Below, one piece after another: positions 43,901 through 52,003 of a stretch of DNA of 64,000 nucleotides; the stretch's first letter is position 1, and every line of letters starts with the position of its first letter. This stretch comes from Paenibacillus prosopidis. GTDB lineage: Bacteria > Bacillota > Bacilli > Paenibacillales > Paenibacillaceae. The position numbers were made by a program, and so were the translations under genes. Under the pieces are notes generated by a model. That model saw only the letters and a program-made list of their open reading frames with translations, was not told the DNA's origin and did not search any database. The DNA lies in contig NZ_QPJD01000001.1 of assembly GCF_003337375.1 (NCBI RefSeq), forward strand, positions 310,001-374,000, read 5' to 3'.

Positions 43901-46900
43901 AGATCGACCCCGGCTCGGCTAATGAAGTCGGCTTAAGCGTACGCCGTTCCCCTAATGCGGAAGAAGAAACGATCGTTTACTACAAGAAGAGCTCGACTGA
44001 ATTTTGGGTGAACCGGACCAAATCGAGTCTGAATCCGGACGTAGAGAAGTGGTACCAAGGCGGTATCGCCGACATCGGTACGGAAAATATTAAGCTGCGT
44101 ACATTTATTGACCGTTCCATGGTTGAATCGTATTTGAACGGCCTCAAAGCATTAACGACAAGAGCTTACCCGACCCGCAGCGATGCGAAAGGCATCAGAA
44201 TTTGGGCCAACAGCGATACAGGCACAGTTGTAATCAAGAAGTTGAAAGTATGGGAAATGAATTCGGCATATCCGGCAGTCAATCCGACAAGCGTTTCCCT
44301 GCCGTCATCCAAGACGATCATAAATGGAGACAGCCAGCTATTGCGGGCGACGGTTACACCTGCGGATGCATCGAATAAAGATGTCATTTGGACTTCCAGC
44401 AACAATGCGGTTGCATCTGTAGTCAACGGAAAAGTAACCGCTAAGTCCGTAGGAACGGCGACTATTACGGCAAAAACCCGGATCGGGAACTTTACGGCAA
44501 CCAGCGCGATTACCGTTACAGCGGAGCCTGCCCATGAAGGCTTAATCAATGGCGACTTCGATGACAATCTTTCCGGCTGGACGGTCCTAAGCGGCAATGC
44601 GTTCAGCAGCCAAGATGTAACAGACGCTAACGATTGGGGTTGGGGGGGACCGTTTAATCAACACGGCAGCTATCATTTATGGGGCGGGAAAGACGGCGGG
44701 GACAGCCAAACCGGATCGATCCGCTCACAGAAATTTGTTCTTGGAGGCAATGGACAGATTAACTTCCTGGTTGGCGGCGGCAACAATATTTATGATGAAT
44801 ATGTTGCGCTGGTCCGGAGTTCGGACGGGAAAGAACTGTTTAAAGTAAGCGGCGGAGACAAAGAATCGTATACGCGAGTTTACTGGGATGCTTCCGATTA
44901 CATCGGAGTCGAGTGTTATATCAAAGTTGTGGACAATGCAACGGGAGGATGGGGTCACATTAATGTGGACGACTTCCAAGTACCCGTACAGCCTCCAACA
45001 ACGACGAACATCACCAACCCTGACTTTGAAACGGGAAGCTTATCCGGCTGGACGATTGTAAGCGGTACTGCTTTCAATAATCTCGATGTAAGCACGGATA
45101 CCACTTACTGGACTCCGGCTCGTCCGTTCAACCATAACGGCACGTACCATATGTGGGGCTTTAAAGACGGCGGAGACAGCCAAGTCGGCGTAATGAAATC
45201 GAGCACTTTTACTCTGTATGGAACGGGCTGGATTGACTTCCTGATCGGCGGCGGCAATGACCTCAGCAATGAATATGTTGCACTCGTCAGAGCATCCGAT
45301 GGAGCGGAGCTGATGAAGGCAACAGGTTATAACGACGAGGGGTACACCCGGTTGTTCTGGGATGCGTCCGCGTATATCGGTGAGCAGGTATATATCAAAG
45401 TTGTAGATAATGCGACGGGCGCATGGGGTCACATTAACGTGGATGATTTCCATGTTTACAATACGGCAAGCGATATAACGACAGCAGACCGGTATGAGCA
45501 GTACCGCCCGCAGCTCCATTTCTCGCCGGACCGGAAATGGATGAATGATCCGAACGGCCTTGTTTATTACGATGGTGAATATCATTTGTTCTATCAGCAT
45601 AACCCTACGGGCACCACATGGGGACCCATGAGCTGGGGCCATGCTGTCAGTACCGATATGGTTAACTGGCAGGATCTTCCGATTGCGCTTGAACCGGATG
45701 CGAACGGCTTTATCTGGTCCGGTTCGGTCGTTGTTGACACAAACAACACAAGCGGCTTCCAAACAGGCACGGTTAAACCAATGGTCGCCATGTTTACGCA
45801 TGAAAGCGGCGGTACGCAGGTGCAAAGCATCGCTTACAGCAACGATAAAGGAAGAACATGGACGAAATATGCTTCAAATCCGGTTATTACGATGCCTGCA
45901 GGATTGACGGTGTTCCGCGATCCGAAAGTATTCTGGCATGCTGGCACCAGTAAATGGGTGATGGTTATTTCCGCTGGAGACCGAGTGCAAATCTATACGT
46001 CTTCGAATTTGAAATCATGGACATATGCCAGCGAGTTCGGAAGTACGCACGGATCGCATGCCGGCACATGGGAAGTACCGGATTTATTTCCTTTGGCGGT
46101 TGACGGCAATGGAGCTAATACGAAATGGGTAATGACAGCCAGTATTAGTAATGGCGCTCCAGCCGGCGGATCGGGAACGCAGTATTTTGTCGGATCGTTT
46201 AACGGAACGACCTTTACAAATGATAATTCAGCGGGAACTGTGCTTTGGGCTGACTTGGGCTCCGATTTTTATGCCGGCATTTCCTTCAGCGATATTCCGG
46301 CTGCGGATGGCCGCCGGATTATGCTTTCGTGGATGAACAACTGGAATTACGGGCAAAGCATTCCAACCTCGATATGGAGAAGCTCGATGACCATTCCGCG
46401 TGAGCTAAAACTGACGGATACGGGTGGGGGCGCTGTAAGAATGACGCAAACACCAGTTGCAGAGCTGTCCGGCATACGCGGAACGAGCAACAGCTGGACG
46501 AACCAAACGATAACTCCGGGCAGCAATTTGATTTCCGGCGTGACGGGCAATACGGTAGAAATTGTTGCTGAATTCCAGAACAATACGGCCACCGCAACCG
46601 AATATGGCTTTAAAGTACGGAAAGGCGGCAGTAATTTCACAACAATCGCTTACAATAAGGCGAATTCCAAATTTTTCGTTGACCGGACCGCATCCGGCGA
46701 ATCGCATTTCGACAGCAGTTTTGCGGCAAAACATGAAGTAACCATGTCAGCGGAAAATAATAAGATCAAAATGCGAATTTTTGTAGATCGTTCTTCCATC
46801 GAGGCATTCGGTAATGACGGTAAGGTGTCCATCACGGATCAAATCTTCCCGGATCTTGCCAAAAATGGACTTGAGCTTTATTCGACGGGCGGAAATGTAA

Positions 46901-47397
46901 CGTTGAACAGTCTTACCATCTACCAATTAGGAGCGACGACTGAATTGTTGAACCATGATTTTGAATCCGGAGATTTAACCGGTTGGACGGTAGTCAGCGG
47001 TACAGCCTTTAGCAATAAGGTTGTCTCGGAAGACAGAAACTGGGGCTGGGGCGGATTGTTTAATAAAAGCAATGTGTACCACTTGTGGGGATATAAAGCG
47101 GGAGATGCTCCTGTAGGGGTGTTGAAGTCGGCAAACTTCATTGTCGGCGGCAGCGGAAAGATCGATTTCTTAATCGGCGGCGGCAACAACCTCACGAATC
47201 TTTATGTAGCTCTCGTAAGAGTTTCCGACGGTGTGGAGTTGTTAAAAGCAACGGGTGCCAACAGCGAGGCTCTCTCGCATGTCATTTGGGATGCTGCAGC
47301 CTATAAAGGTGTCAATTGCTATATCAAGATCGTAGATAACAACACCGGCGGCTGGGGTCACCTCAATGTAGACGATATTAACGTACCCGTAAAGTAG
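40984..47397 (+). CDS. Giant secreted fructan-active protein with two GH32 modules and five inulin-binding-like repeats
   Basis: 2137 residues from ATG 40984 (AGAGGAG upstream; an ATG at 40948 lacks a good site). Signal peptide to about 34. Order: CBM38-like repeats 1 (38-183) and 2 (196-350); LamG/concanavalin-like (356-583); GH32 module A (613-1093); Big_2 Ig-like (1096-1180); repeats 3 (1184-1336) and 4 (1342-1495); GH32 module B (1508-1983); repeat 5 (1985-2137). Module B has the full triad: D1522 in WMNDPNG, D1646 in FRDPK and E1697 in WEVPD. Module A keeps D755 (FRDP) and E815 (WELPQ), but its nucleophile motif reads WQNEPGG, with Glu 626 in place of Asp. CBM38 is known as an inulin binder from a Paenibacillus cycloinulo-oligosaccharide fructanotransferase, so inulin or levan is the likely substrate. 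Confidence 0.87.
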   Translation: MKRKSWLKKLTARMVILSMLSSFFMINTPTIVKAATTITNPSFESGNLNGWTTVSGTAFSAADVTTDTDYWNLQKFNQHNFWHIWGGKGDNSKVGVMKSETFTVGGNGLMDFLIGGNNDINNLYVALVRNSDGVELLKSTGSNTDAYSTVNWDASAYIGTVCYIKIVDSSTSGHINIDDVNVPPAASLNNHVEPAIYNHDFEYTDLVPWEIKGWINVSGDAFAPSSLTHETNYSQGGKFLKNGSYHLWGAKADGDGDVGVLKSETFTLSGNGGVDFLIGGGKDSSNLYVALVRASDGTELFKETGRNSEMYQRVFWDAAAYIGQDLYIKIVDNATGGWGHINADDFHVLNSQYAGGLLGHWKLDENTGKVAAETVTGTTDPIEYHLNTGVYQSSQDPLWKSDGISNSALLFDGYSTWITRTPDKIPVPQKAITVEAWVAPRNFEHGDEGRLSAIVSQGNREAKEGYILGNFRHGTWGFQFGTGSNWREVMSDTLLPLNEWSYIVATYESATGMVALYQNGKQVATANFPPGEQIVPSATDLLIGKNSQSMWLYGYSLNMFSGLMDEVKIRNLAMGSVEVEHSYSGYVTALGGNLPTANVKIDRSVMANDTQRPQFHAEPSAHWQNEPGGAIYFNGLYHIFYQSAPRGPYWNHIRWGHMVSSDMVKWRDAEDSVIPGRYDVDPEGAWAGGAVVDDNGVPTIFYTAGDDRKSPNQRVNIARSNYPVDQDNDLNQWNKNMNVVVDQQAGQGMTGEFRDPFVFKDGNEWFMLVTSGISGQGGTALVYSTTDSSFQSWTYRGPLYTGNATTYPLTGQVWELPQLLPLGTSGKHIFMINPAKMAQTERQSRYTWYWIGTWNKTTATFTPDNAAPQLFDVGDHFTGPAAFNTPDGRTVIYTIAQGRRTATMDYNAGYAHNFGLPLSVYLRQDGKLGMEPISELNSLRGTQLVNITTDTSYSAANTALSSISSDMLEIEVEIDPGSANEVGLSVRRSPNAEEETIVYYKKSSTEFWVNRTKSSLNPDVEKWYQGGIADIGTENIKLRTFIDRSMVESYLNGLKALTTRAYPTRSDAKGIRIWANSDTGTVVIKKLKVWEMNSAYPAVNPTSVSLPSSKTIINGDSQLLRATVTPADASNKDVIWTSSNNAVASVVNGKVTAKSVGTATITAKTRIGNFTATSAITVTAEPAHEGLINGDFDDNLSGWTVLSGNAFSSQDVTDANDWGWGGPFNQHGSYHLWGGKDGGDSQTGSIRSQKFVLGGNGQINFLVGGGNNIYDEYVALVRSSDGKELFKVSGGDKESYTRVYWDASDYIGVECYIKVVDNATGGWGHINVDDFQVPVQPPTTTNITNPDFETGSLSGWTIVSGTAFNNLDVSTDTTYWTPARPFNHNGTYHMWGFKDGGDSQVGVMKSSTFTLYGTGWIDFLIGGGNDLSNEYVALVRASDGAELMKATGYNDEGYTRLFWDASAYIGEQVYIKVVDNATGAWGHINVDDFHVYNTASDITTADRYEQYRPQLHFSPDRKWMNDPNGLVYYDGEYHLFYQHNPTGTTWGPMSWGHAVSTDMVNWQDLPIALEPDANGFIWSGSVVVDTNNTSGFQTGTVKPMVAMFTHESGGTQVQSIAYSNDKGRTWTKYASNPVITMPAGLTVFRDPKVFWHAGTSKWVMVISAGDRVQIYTSSNLKSWTYASEFGSTHGSHAGTWEVPDLFPLAVDGNGANTKWVMTASISNGAPAGGSGTQYFVGSFNGTTFTNDNSAGTVLWADLGSDFYAGISFSDIPAADGRRIMLSWMNNWNYGQSIPTSIWRSSMTIPRELKLTDTGGGAVRMTQTPVAELSGIRGTSNSWTNQTITPGSNLISGVTGNTVEIVAEFQNNTATATEYGFKVRKGGSNFTTIAYNKANSKFFVDRTASGESHFDSSFAAKHEVTMSAENNKIKMRIFVDRSSIEAFGNDGKVSITDQIFPDLAKNGLELYSTGGNVTLNSLTIYQLGATTELLNHDFESGDLTGWTVVSGTAFSNKVVSEDRNWGWGGLFNKSNVYHLWGYKAGDAPVGVLKSANFIVGGSGKIDFLIGGGNNLTNLYVALVRVSDGVELLKATGANSEALSHVIWDAAAYKGVNCYIKIVDNNTGGWGHLNVDDINVPVK

Positions 47398-47476
47398 CTG
47401 CGGATGCAGGCGGCTTATTTGTAAGAGTGTTAGGTAGTCTGCTATAAATGACAAGGACACCATAAGGGTGTCTCTA

Positions 47477-47530
47477 AAGGGGCTGTCTCAAAAGCGGTAA
47501 GTTCGCTTGTGAGACAGCCCCTTCTCTCAT
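47477..47530 (+). terminator. Strong hairpin terminator after the fructanase gene
   Basis: AAGGGGCTGTCTCA (47477-47490) and TGAGACAGCCCCTT (47510-47523) form a perfect 14-bp stem with an inner AAGCG/CGCTT pairing. The tail is only moderately T-rich (CTCTCATT). Between here and 47650 the DNA is very AT-rich and shows no gene. Confidence 0.65.
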
Positions 47531-47654
47531 TGGGTATGATAGTGTTGTAATAACATAAACATTAATTAATAATAGAAACATAAAATTATTATTGTCACTT
47601 CACCGTATTTATTGTATTGTTAATCTGTTAATAAGTTTATTAATATGTTATCGT

Positions 47655-47671
47655 TTTGAAAGCGCTTTAAA
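47655..47671 (+). promoter_or_regulatory. cre-type palindrome before the GH43 gene
   Basis: TTTGAAAGCGCTTTAAA is nearly symmetrical and matches the CcpA operator TGWAANCGNTNNCA well. It lies in an AT-rich presumed promoter region (TTGTTAATC...TATTAATATG at about 47618-47646). Confidence 0.6.
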
Positions 47672-47728
47672 TCCTGTGAGCTTGACGCTATCACTCAATT
47701 CGGAGGTGGTGACATAGGAGATTTACGA

Positions 47729-47812
47729 ATGAACACAGTCATATCAGGAGATTATGGAGGTCCCAAACTATTGTTCGCTTCAAAGAGAAAGGGGAATAAT
47801 AAACTTGAATAA
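47729..47812 (+). CDS. Possible upstream leader ORF overlapping the GH43 start
   Basis: A 27-codon ORF (MNTVISGDYGG at the start) with TAGGAG about 10 nt ahead of its ATG. Its TAA (47810-47812) lies just after the TTG start of the GH43 gene (47805), so the two overlap in different frames. It may couple or dampen translation, or be chance. Confidence 0.25.
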   Translation: MNTVISGDYGGPKLLFASKRKGNNKLE

Positions 47813-50240
47813 AAACGTGATTCAGAGATTCATTGCGGTAACATTAATGGCTTCCTTAATCGTACCGGTTTCGTCCTTTGCCAACGTTATTGATGCGACA
47901 GCTGCCGGTGTGACCCCCAGCACAGTGATCCAAAGCAGCAACGTCGTCGGTAATCAGCAAAATGAGGGGCAGGAGGATACCATACCTGTATTTAAAGATG
48001 CATCCGTACACGACCCTTCCGTCATTAAAGTGGATGATACCTACTATGTATTCGGCTCCCATCTGGCGGCGGCCAAAACAAAGGACCTCATGCAGTGGGA
48101 TCTTGTCGCTGCGGGCGCAAACGTCAATAATCCCCTTTTCGAAAATGTCGTTGAGGAATTAAAAGAAACCTTTGCCTGGGCGCAGTCCGATACATTATGG
48201 GCAGCCGATGTGATCCAGCTCAGCGATGGCAGATTTTATATGTACTACAACGCTTGTAAAGGGGATTCCCCAAGATCTGCGCTAGGCGTAGCCGTTGCTG
48301 ATAACGTCGAAGGCCCTTATGAGGATCTGGGTATTCTTTTGAAGTCCGGCATGTGGGGACAACCAAGTGAAGATGGAACCATTTATGATGCAAGAGAGCA
48401 TCCCAATGTTGTAGATCCGGATGTGTTCTACGACAAGGACGGCAAGCTGTGGATGATGTACGGCTCTTATTCCGGCGGTATTTTCATTCTCGAAATGGAT
48501 TCTGCAACAGGTAAGCCGCTGCCGGATCAAGGCTATGGGAAAAAACTCATTGGCGGGAATCATAGCCGGATTGAAGGGGCCTATGTTCTTTACAGCCCGG
48601 AAACCGACTACTACTATATGTACCTTTCCTTCGGGGGGCTTGATGCCACTGGCGGTTATAACATTCGGGTCGCACGCTCTGAGAATCCGGACGGACCGTA
48701 TTACGACGCAGAAGGCAACGAGATGATTAACGTAAAAGCCGACCCTAGCCTCCCGATATTCGATGACCGGTCCATTGAGCCTTTTGGCGTGAAATTGATG
48801 GGCAGCTTTTTGTTCGAGCGGGAGATAGGAGATCCCGGTACAGGAATCGGTACCGGCTATGTATCCCCGGGACATAATTCAGCCTACTATGATCCTGAAA
48901 CCGGCAAGCAATTTCTGATATTCCATACGCGCTTCCCGCAAAGAGGCGAGGCACATGAGATCCGGGTCCACCAAATGTTCATGAACAGCGAAGGCTGGCC
49001 GGTCGTTGCGCCGTACCGCTATACGGGTGAAACGCTTGGTAAAGTCTATAGGGAGGATGTCGTTGGCGATTACAAATTAGTTAATCATGCCAAAGATATC
49101 TCGGCAGCGATCAAAACATCGCAATTTATCAGGTTGAATAAAAACAGTACGATTTCCGGTGATGTTAGCGGCACTTGGAAAAGAACCGCACATAACAAGG
49201 CCGAATTGACGGTGGACGGAGTCCTATACGACGGCGTATTCATACGCGAATGGGACCCGGCATCAGCGAGCTATGTGATGACATTTACGGCTTTATCGAA
49301 GCAGGGGGTTGCAATCTGGGGCAGCAGGATGGCCGACAAATCAGACGAGGAAATCGTGGCGGATGTTCAAAATGATTTGAACCTTGGCGACACAAGCGGC
49401 GTCACGAACAATTTGCCGCTTCCAGCAGAAGGCACAAGGCAGACCGCAATCGTATGGAGCTCCTCAAACGCTGATATTGTATCGGAGAGCGGTGTCGTGA
49501 ACCGGCCGGAGCCGGGTACCGGGAATGCGACGGTTACACTTACAGCTGCGATTACAAAGGGTGACGCTTCAGCAACCAAAACCTTTACGGTTGTTGTAAA
49601 AGAGCAAACGATAGATGGTGTCGTCGCGCACTATGCTTTTGAGAATAACCTGACGGATAGCTTGGGGAATTTAGGAGCAGGTACGGTTACAGGCGACAGA
49701 ATTGATAAGACAGGCGGAGCAATTACTTATGCCAGCGGTGTCCATGGTGATGCGGCGGCGTTCGATGGCGCCTCTGGAATACGCCTGCCAAACGGACTTA
49801 TATCGAGCAACACGTATTCCGTTTCCCTATGGCTCAATCCCGACCAGCTTACGGAATTTACAACAACCTTCTTTGGTGCCAGAGATACGAACAACTGGGT
49901 AAGCCTCCTGCCTAAAGGACACGGCTGGGTCAACAATGATACCATGGTATGGTCAGGCACGGCCTGGTATGATGCCGGCACCGGCATGAAAATTAAAGCG
50001 GGCGAATGGTCGCATCTGGCCTTCACCGTTAATAACGGCAGCATCGCTGTGTATGTCAACGGTGCCCAGAAGTTTTCCCGTACAGGCTTCCCGAATGTGT
50101 TTACGACGACCGATGGGGTCTTCAGCTTAGGCGTAAACTGGTGGGATACGCCTTACAAGGGCTTGATGGATGAATTGCGTATTTATGAAACAGCCCTCAC
50201 AGCAGAGGAGATAGCCAAGCTAGCGACGAAAACTCCGTAA
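47805..50240 (+). CDS. Secreted GH43 arabinanase-like enzyme with Ig-like and LamG domains
   Basis: About 811 residues from TTG 47805 (AAGGGG upstream, then MNKNVIQRFIAVTLMASLIV, a classic signal peptide); an ATG at 47754 would add 17 residues. The five-bladed propeller carries GH43 motifs: catalytic base in HDPSVIKVDDTYYVFG (D70), the pKa modulator region VDPDVFYDKDGKLWMMYGSY, and the acid in SRIEGAYVLYSP. The layout resembles endo-1,5-alpha-L-arabinanase of the AbnB/Abn2 type, with a following GH43 C-terminal barrel (about 400-510). Then an atrophied Ig-like domain (about 510-600) and a LamG/CBM-type domain (about 610-805; MDELRIYETALTAEEI). Acts outside the cell on arabinan side chains (inference). 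Confidence 0.85.
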   Translation: MNKNVIQRFIAVTLMASLIVPVSSFANVIDATAAGVTPSTVIQSSNVVGNQQNEGQEDTIPVFKDASVHDPSVIKVDDTYYVFGSHLAAAKTKDLMQWDLVAAGANVNNPLFENVVEELKETFAWAQSDTLWAADVIQLSDGRFYMYYNACKGDSPRSALGVAVADNVEGPYEDLGILLKSGMWGQPSEDGTIYDAREHPNVVDPDVFYDKDGKLWMMYGSYSGGIFILEMDSATGKPLPDQGYGKKLIGGNHSRIEGAYVLYSPETDYYYMYLSFGGLDATGGYNIRVARSENPDGPYYDAEGNEMINVKADPSLPIFDDRSIEPFGVKLMGSFLFEREIGDPGTGIGTGYVSPGHNSAYYDPETGKQFLIFHTRFPQRGEAHEIRVHQMFMNSEGWPVVAPYRYTGETLGKVYREDVVGDYKLVNHAKDISAAIKTSQFIRLNKNSTISGDVSGTWKRTAHNKAELTVDGVLYDGVFIREWDPASASYVMTFTALSKQGVAIWGSRMADKSDEEIVADVQNDLNLGDTSGVTNNLPLPAEGTRQTAIVWSSSNADIVSESGVVNRPEPGTGNATVTLTAAITKGDASATKTFTVVVKEQTIDGVVAHYAFENNLTDSLGNLGAGTVTGDRIDKTGGAITYASGVHGDAAAFDGASGIRLPNGLISSNTYSVSLWLNPDQLTEFTTTFFGARDTNNWVSLLPKGHGWVNNDTMVWSGTAWYDAGTGMKIKAGEWSHLAFTVNNGSIAVYVNGAQKFSRTGFPNVFTTTDGVFSLGVNWWDTPYKGLMDELRIYETALTAEEIAKLATKTP

Positions 50241-50243
50241 TCC

Positions 50244-50289
50244 AAAAGGGCAGCTCCAGGCAGATCAATCTGCAAGGGCTGCCCTTTTT
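50244..50289 (+). terminator. Terminator of the GH43 gene
   Basis: AAAAGGGCAGC pairs with GGCTGCCCTTTT, with an inner GCAGAT/ATCTGC stem; T-run at the end. Confidence 0.85.
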
Positions 50290-50335
50290 ACAATGTAACC
50301 GATTCCTCATTTGACTCCAGCCGATGCTTTTATGA

Positions 50336-50364
50336 TGGATTTTATACAGGATAGGAACGGTAAT
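50336..50364 (+). repeat. Isolated copy of the TGGATTT-TACAGGATA repeat
   Basis: 29 nt identical, except for two bases, to 51617-51645. It belongs to the interspersed family found at 10905-11435 and 51600-51812. Confidence 0.6.
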
Positions 50365-50518
50365 TGGTGTTGAAGTTCAGACGGCAAAGAGTATATGTTA
50401 ATCTGACCCCCAAAATGGTTCAATCTTCGCACATACATGATTTCATTGAAAAAGTATACTTATATATAAAGCACCGAACGTACGTAAAACTCCTGAGAGG
50501 CCGGAAGGAGAGACGTCT

Positions 50519-51448
50519 ATGAGAGCGGATGCCGTATTTGAGGGCGGGGGCGTAAGGGGAATTGCATTCATTGGCGCCATACAGGAAATGGAGGCGAGTG
50601 GATACCAGTGGGAACGCTTAGCTGGAACATCCGCCGGTGCAGTCGTGGCTGCGCTTCTGGCCTGCGGGTATAATGCCCGCGAATTAATACAAATTATGAA
50701 TACGCTCGATTACCCCCGTTTGCTCGGAAAAACATGGGTTCATTATTTGCCTTTTGTCGGAAAAGCGCTCCCGCTTCTTTTTCGGTCAGGAATTTATCTA
50801 AATACACCGCTGGAAGACAAGTTAACGTACTGGCTGAAGCAAAAAGGTGTGTCGACCTTCGGCGATTTGCCGGAGGGAAAGCTTAAAATTATTGCTTCCG
50901 ATATTAGCAGCGGAAAGATGCTGGTCCTGCCGGACGACCTGTCACGCTATGATATTTCTCCTTCCGAGTTCCCGGTTGCCGCGGCGGTAAGGATGAGCAC
51001 AACGCTTCCCTACTTCTTTCAGCCGTACCAATTGAAAACAAAGCAAAGAAGAAAACCGTATTACATCCTTGATGGGGGGCTTCTTAGCAATTATCCCATT
51101 TGGATCTTTGATGTAGAAGGGATTCCGAATTGGCCTACCTTCGGATTCCGGTTATTAGGCGAACAGCCGGAAACACCGTTTCATGAGATTCGCGGCCCCT
51201 TCTCCATGTTTCGCGCCATGTTCCAAACGATGCTTAGAGCCCATGATCAACGGCATGTAGACAAACACGCCAGAGTACGGACGGTTTTTATCCCGACAGG
51301 CCGGGTGACCACGACGCAGTTTGATCTAGGAGCAGAAGATCGGGATATGCTGTTTCGATCCGGGCAGGATACAGCCCGGAGGTTTCTGGCCGGTTGGGAC
51401 TATGTGAAATACGTTAAGGAATTTCGAATCCCTTACCAACAAAAGTAG
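50519..51448 (+). CDS. Patatin-like phospholipase (RssA/YqhO type)
   Basis: 309 residues. Oxyanion loop EGGGVRGIAFIGA, nucleophile serine in GTSAGAVVA, and the Asp of the Ser-Asp dyad in ILDGGLLSNYP. No signal peptide, so it acts in the cytoplasm or on the inner leaflet. Start: GGAAGGAG before ATG 50519. A single gene with its own terminator; the natural lipid is not known. Confidence 0.9.
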   Translation: MRADAVFEGGGVRGIAFIGAIQEMEASGYQWERLAGTSAGAVVAALLACGYNARELIQIMNTLDYPRLLGKTWVHYLPFVGKALPLLFRSGIYLNTPLEDKLTYWLKQKGVSTFGDLPEGKLKIIASDISSGKMLVLPDDLSRYDISPSEFPVAAAVRMSTTLPYFFQPYQLKTKQRRKPYYILDGGLLSNYPIWIFDVEGIPNWPTFGFRLLGEQPETPFHEIRGPFSMFRAMFQTMLRAHDQRHVDKHARVRTVFIPTGRVTTTQFDLGAEDRDMLFRSGQDTARRFLAGWDYVKYVKEFRIPYQQK

Positions 51449-51530
51449 GCGGCAATCCGTTTCAACCCTGTTCTTATACTCATACCTTTCGCTTGATGCG
51501 ATTTAATGTAAGGGGAATTTCGCTTCTGGA

Positions 51531-51561
51531 AGCCGCGTGTTTGCACGCGGCTCTTTTTTTT
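51531..51561 (+). terminator. Terminator of the patatin-like gene
   Basis: AGCCGCGTG (51531-51539), TTTG loop, CACGCGGCT (51544-51552), then CTTTTTTTT. Perfect stem. Confidence 0.9.
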
Positions 51562-51599
51562 CAAAAGGGAAAGATTGATCCTGGTTGAAATAATGGAGG

Positions 51600-51812
51600 A
51601 GGAGGCGAGGTTATATTGGATTTCGTACAGGATAGGAACGGTAATGGTTGGGAAAGCGAGGCTATATTGGATTTCGTACAGGATATAGCGCTGAAAAACC
51701 GATTTTGGATGGGGAACGGAGTTAGATGAACGAAGTTAGTGCAAAAATCCAATATAGCTCATGGATACAGCGGTAAAAGTCGAAAGTTAGTGGAAATATC
51801 CAATATAGCTCA
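51600..51812. repeat. Cluster of interspersed repeats (TATATTGGATTTCGTACAGG family)
   Basis: Two direct copies of TATATTGGATTTCGTACAGG (starting about 51612 and 51663) are followed by two inverted partners ATCCAATATAGCTCA (about 51748-51761 and 51799-51812). The arrangement gives a large imperfect palindrome. Same family as 10905-11435. No gene is present in 51449-52003. Confidence 0.65.
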
Positions 51813-51846
51813 GTAGGGGCGGCATGGTGCATTCAGAAGAGGCGGC

Positions 51847-51900
51847 ACGCATCACACGCATCACACGCATCACACGCATCACATGCGTCACACGAATCAC
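51847..51900 (+). repeat. Short tandem repeat, 9-nt unit x 6
   Basis: Four exact units ACGCATCAC, then ATGCGTCAC and ACGAATCAC. Non-coding position between a terminator and the metallophosphoesterase gene. Units this short with no spacers are not a CRISPR array. Confidence 0.85.
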
Positions 51901-52003
51901 GCACATCTTTACAAAAACTACTTCCCCATTTAACGGACACACAATACTTGGCCTATACCATTAGGGAGGGAATTACAAATTTGGTTAAGCCGGGAGGAGA
52001 GCA

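Noticed and set aside
47477..47523. The AAGGGGCTGTCTCA inverted repeat as an insertion sequence end
   Set aside because: The arms are only 19 nt apart with no coding DNA between them and lie just after a gene, which fits a terminator hairpin better.
51847..51900. Direct repeats considered as a CRISPR array
   Set aside because: Units are 9 nt and contiguous, with no spacers and no cas genes nearby.
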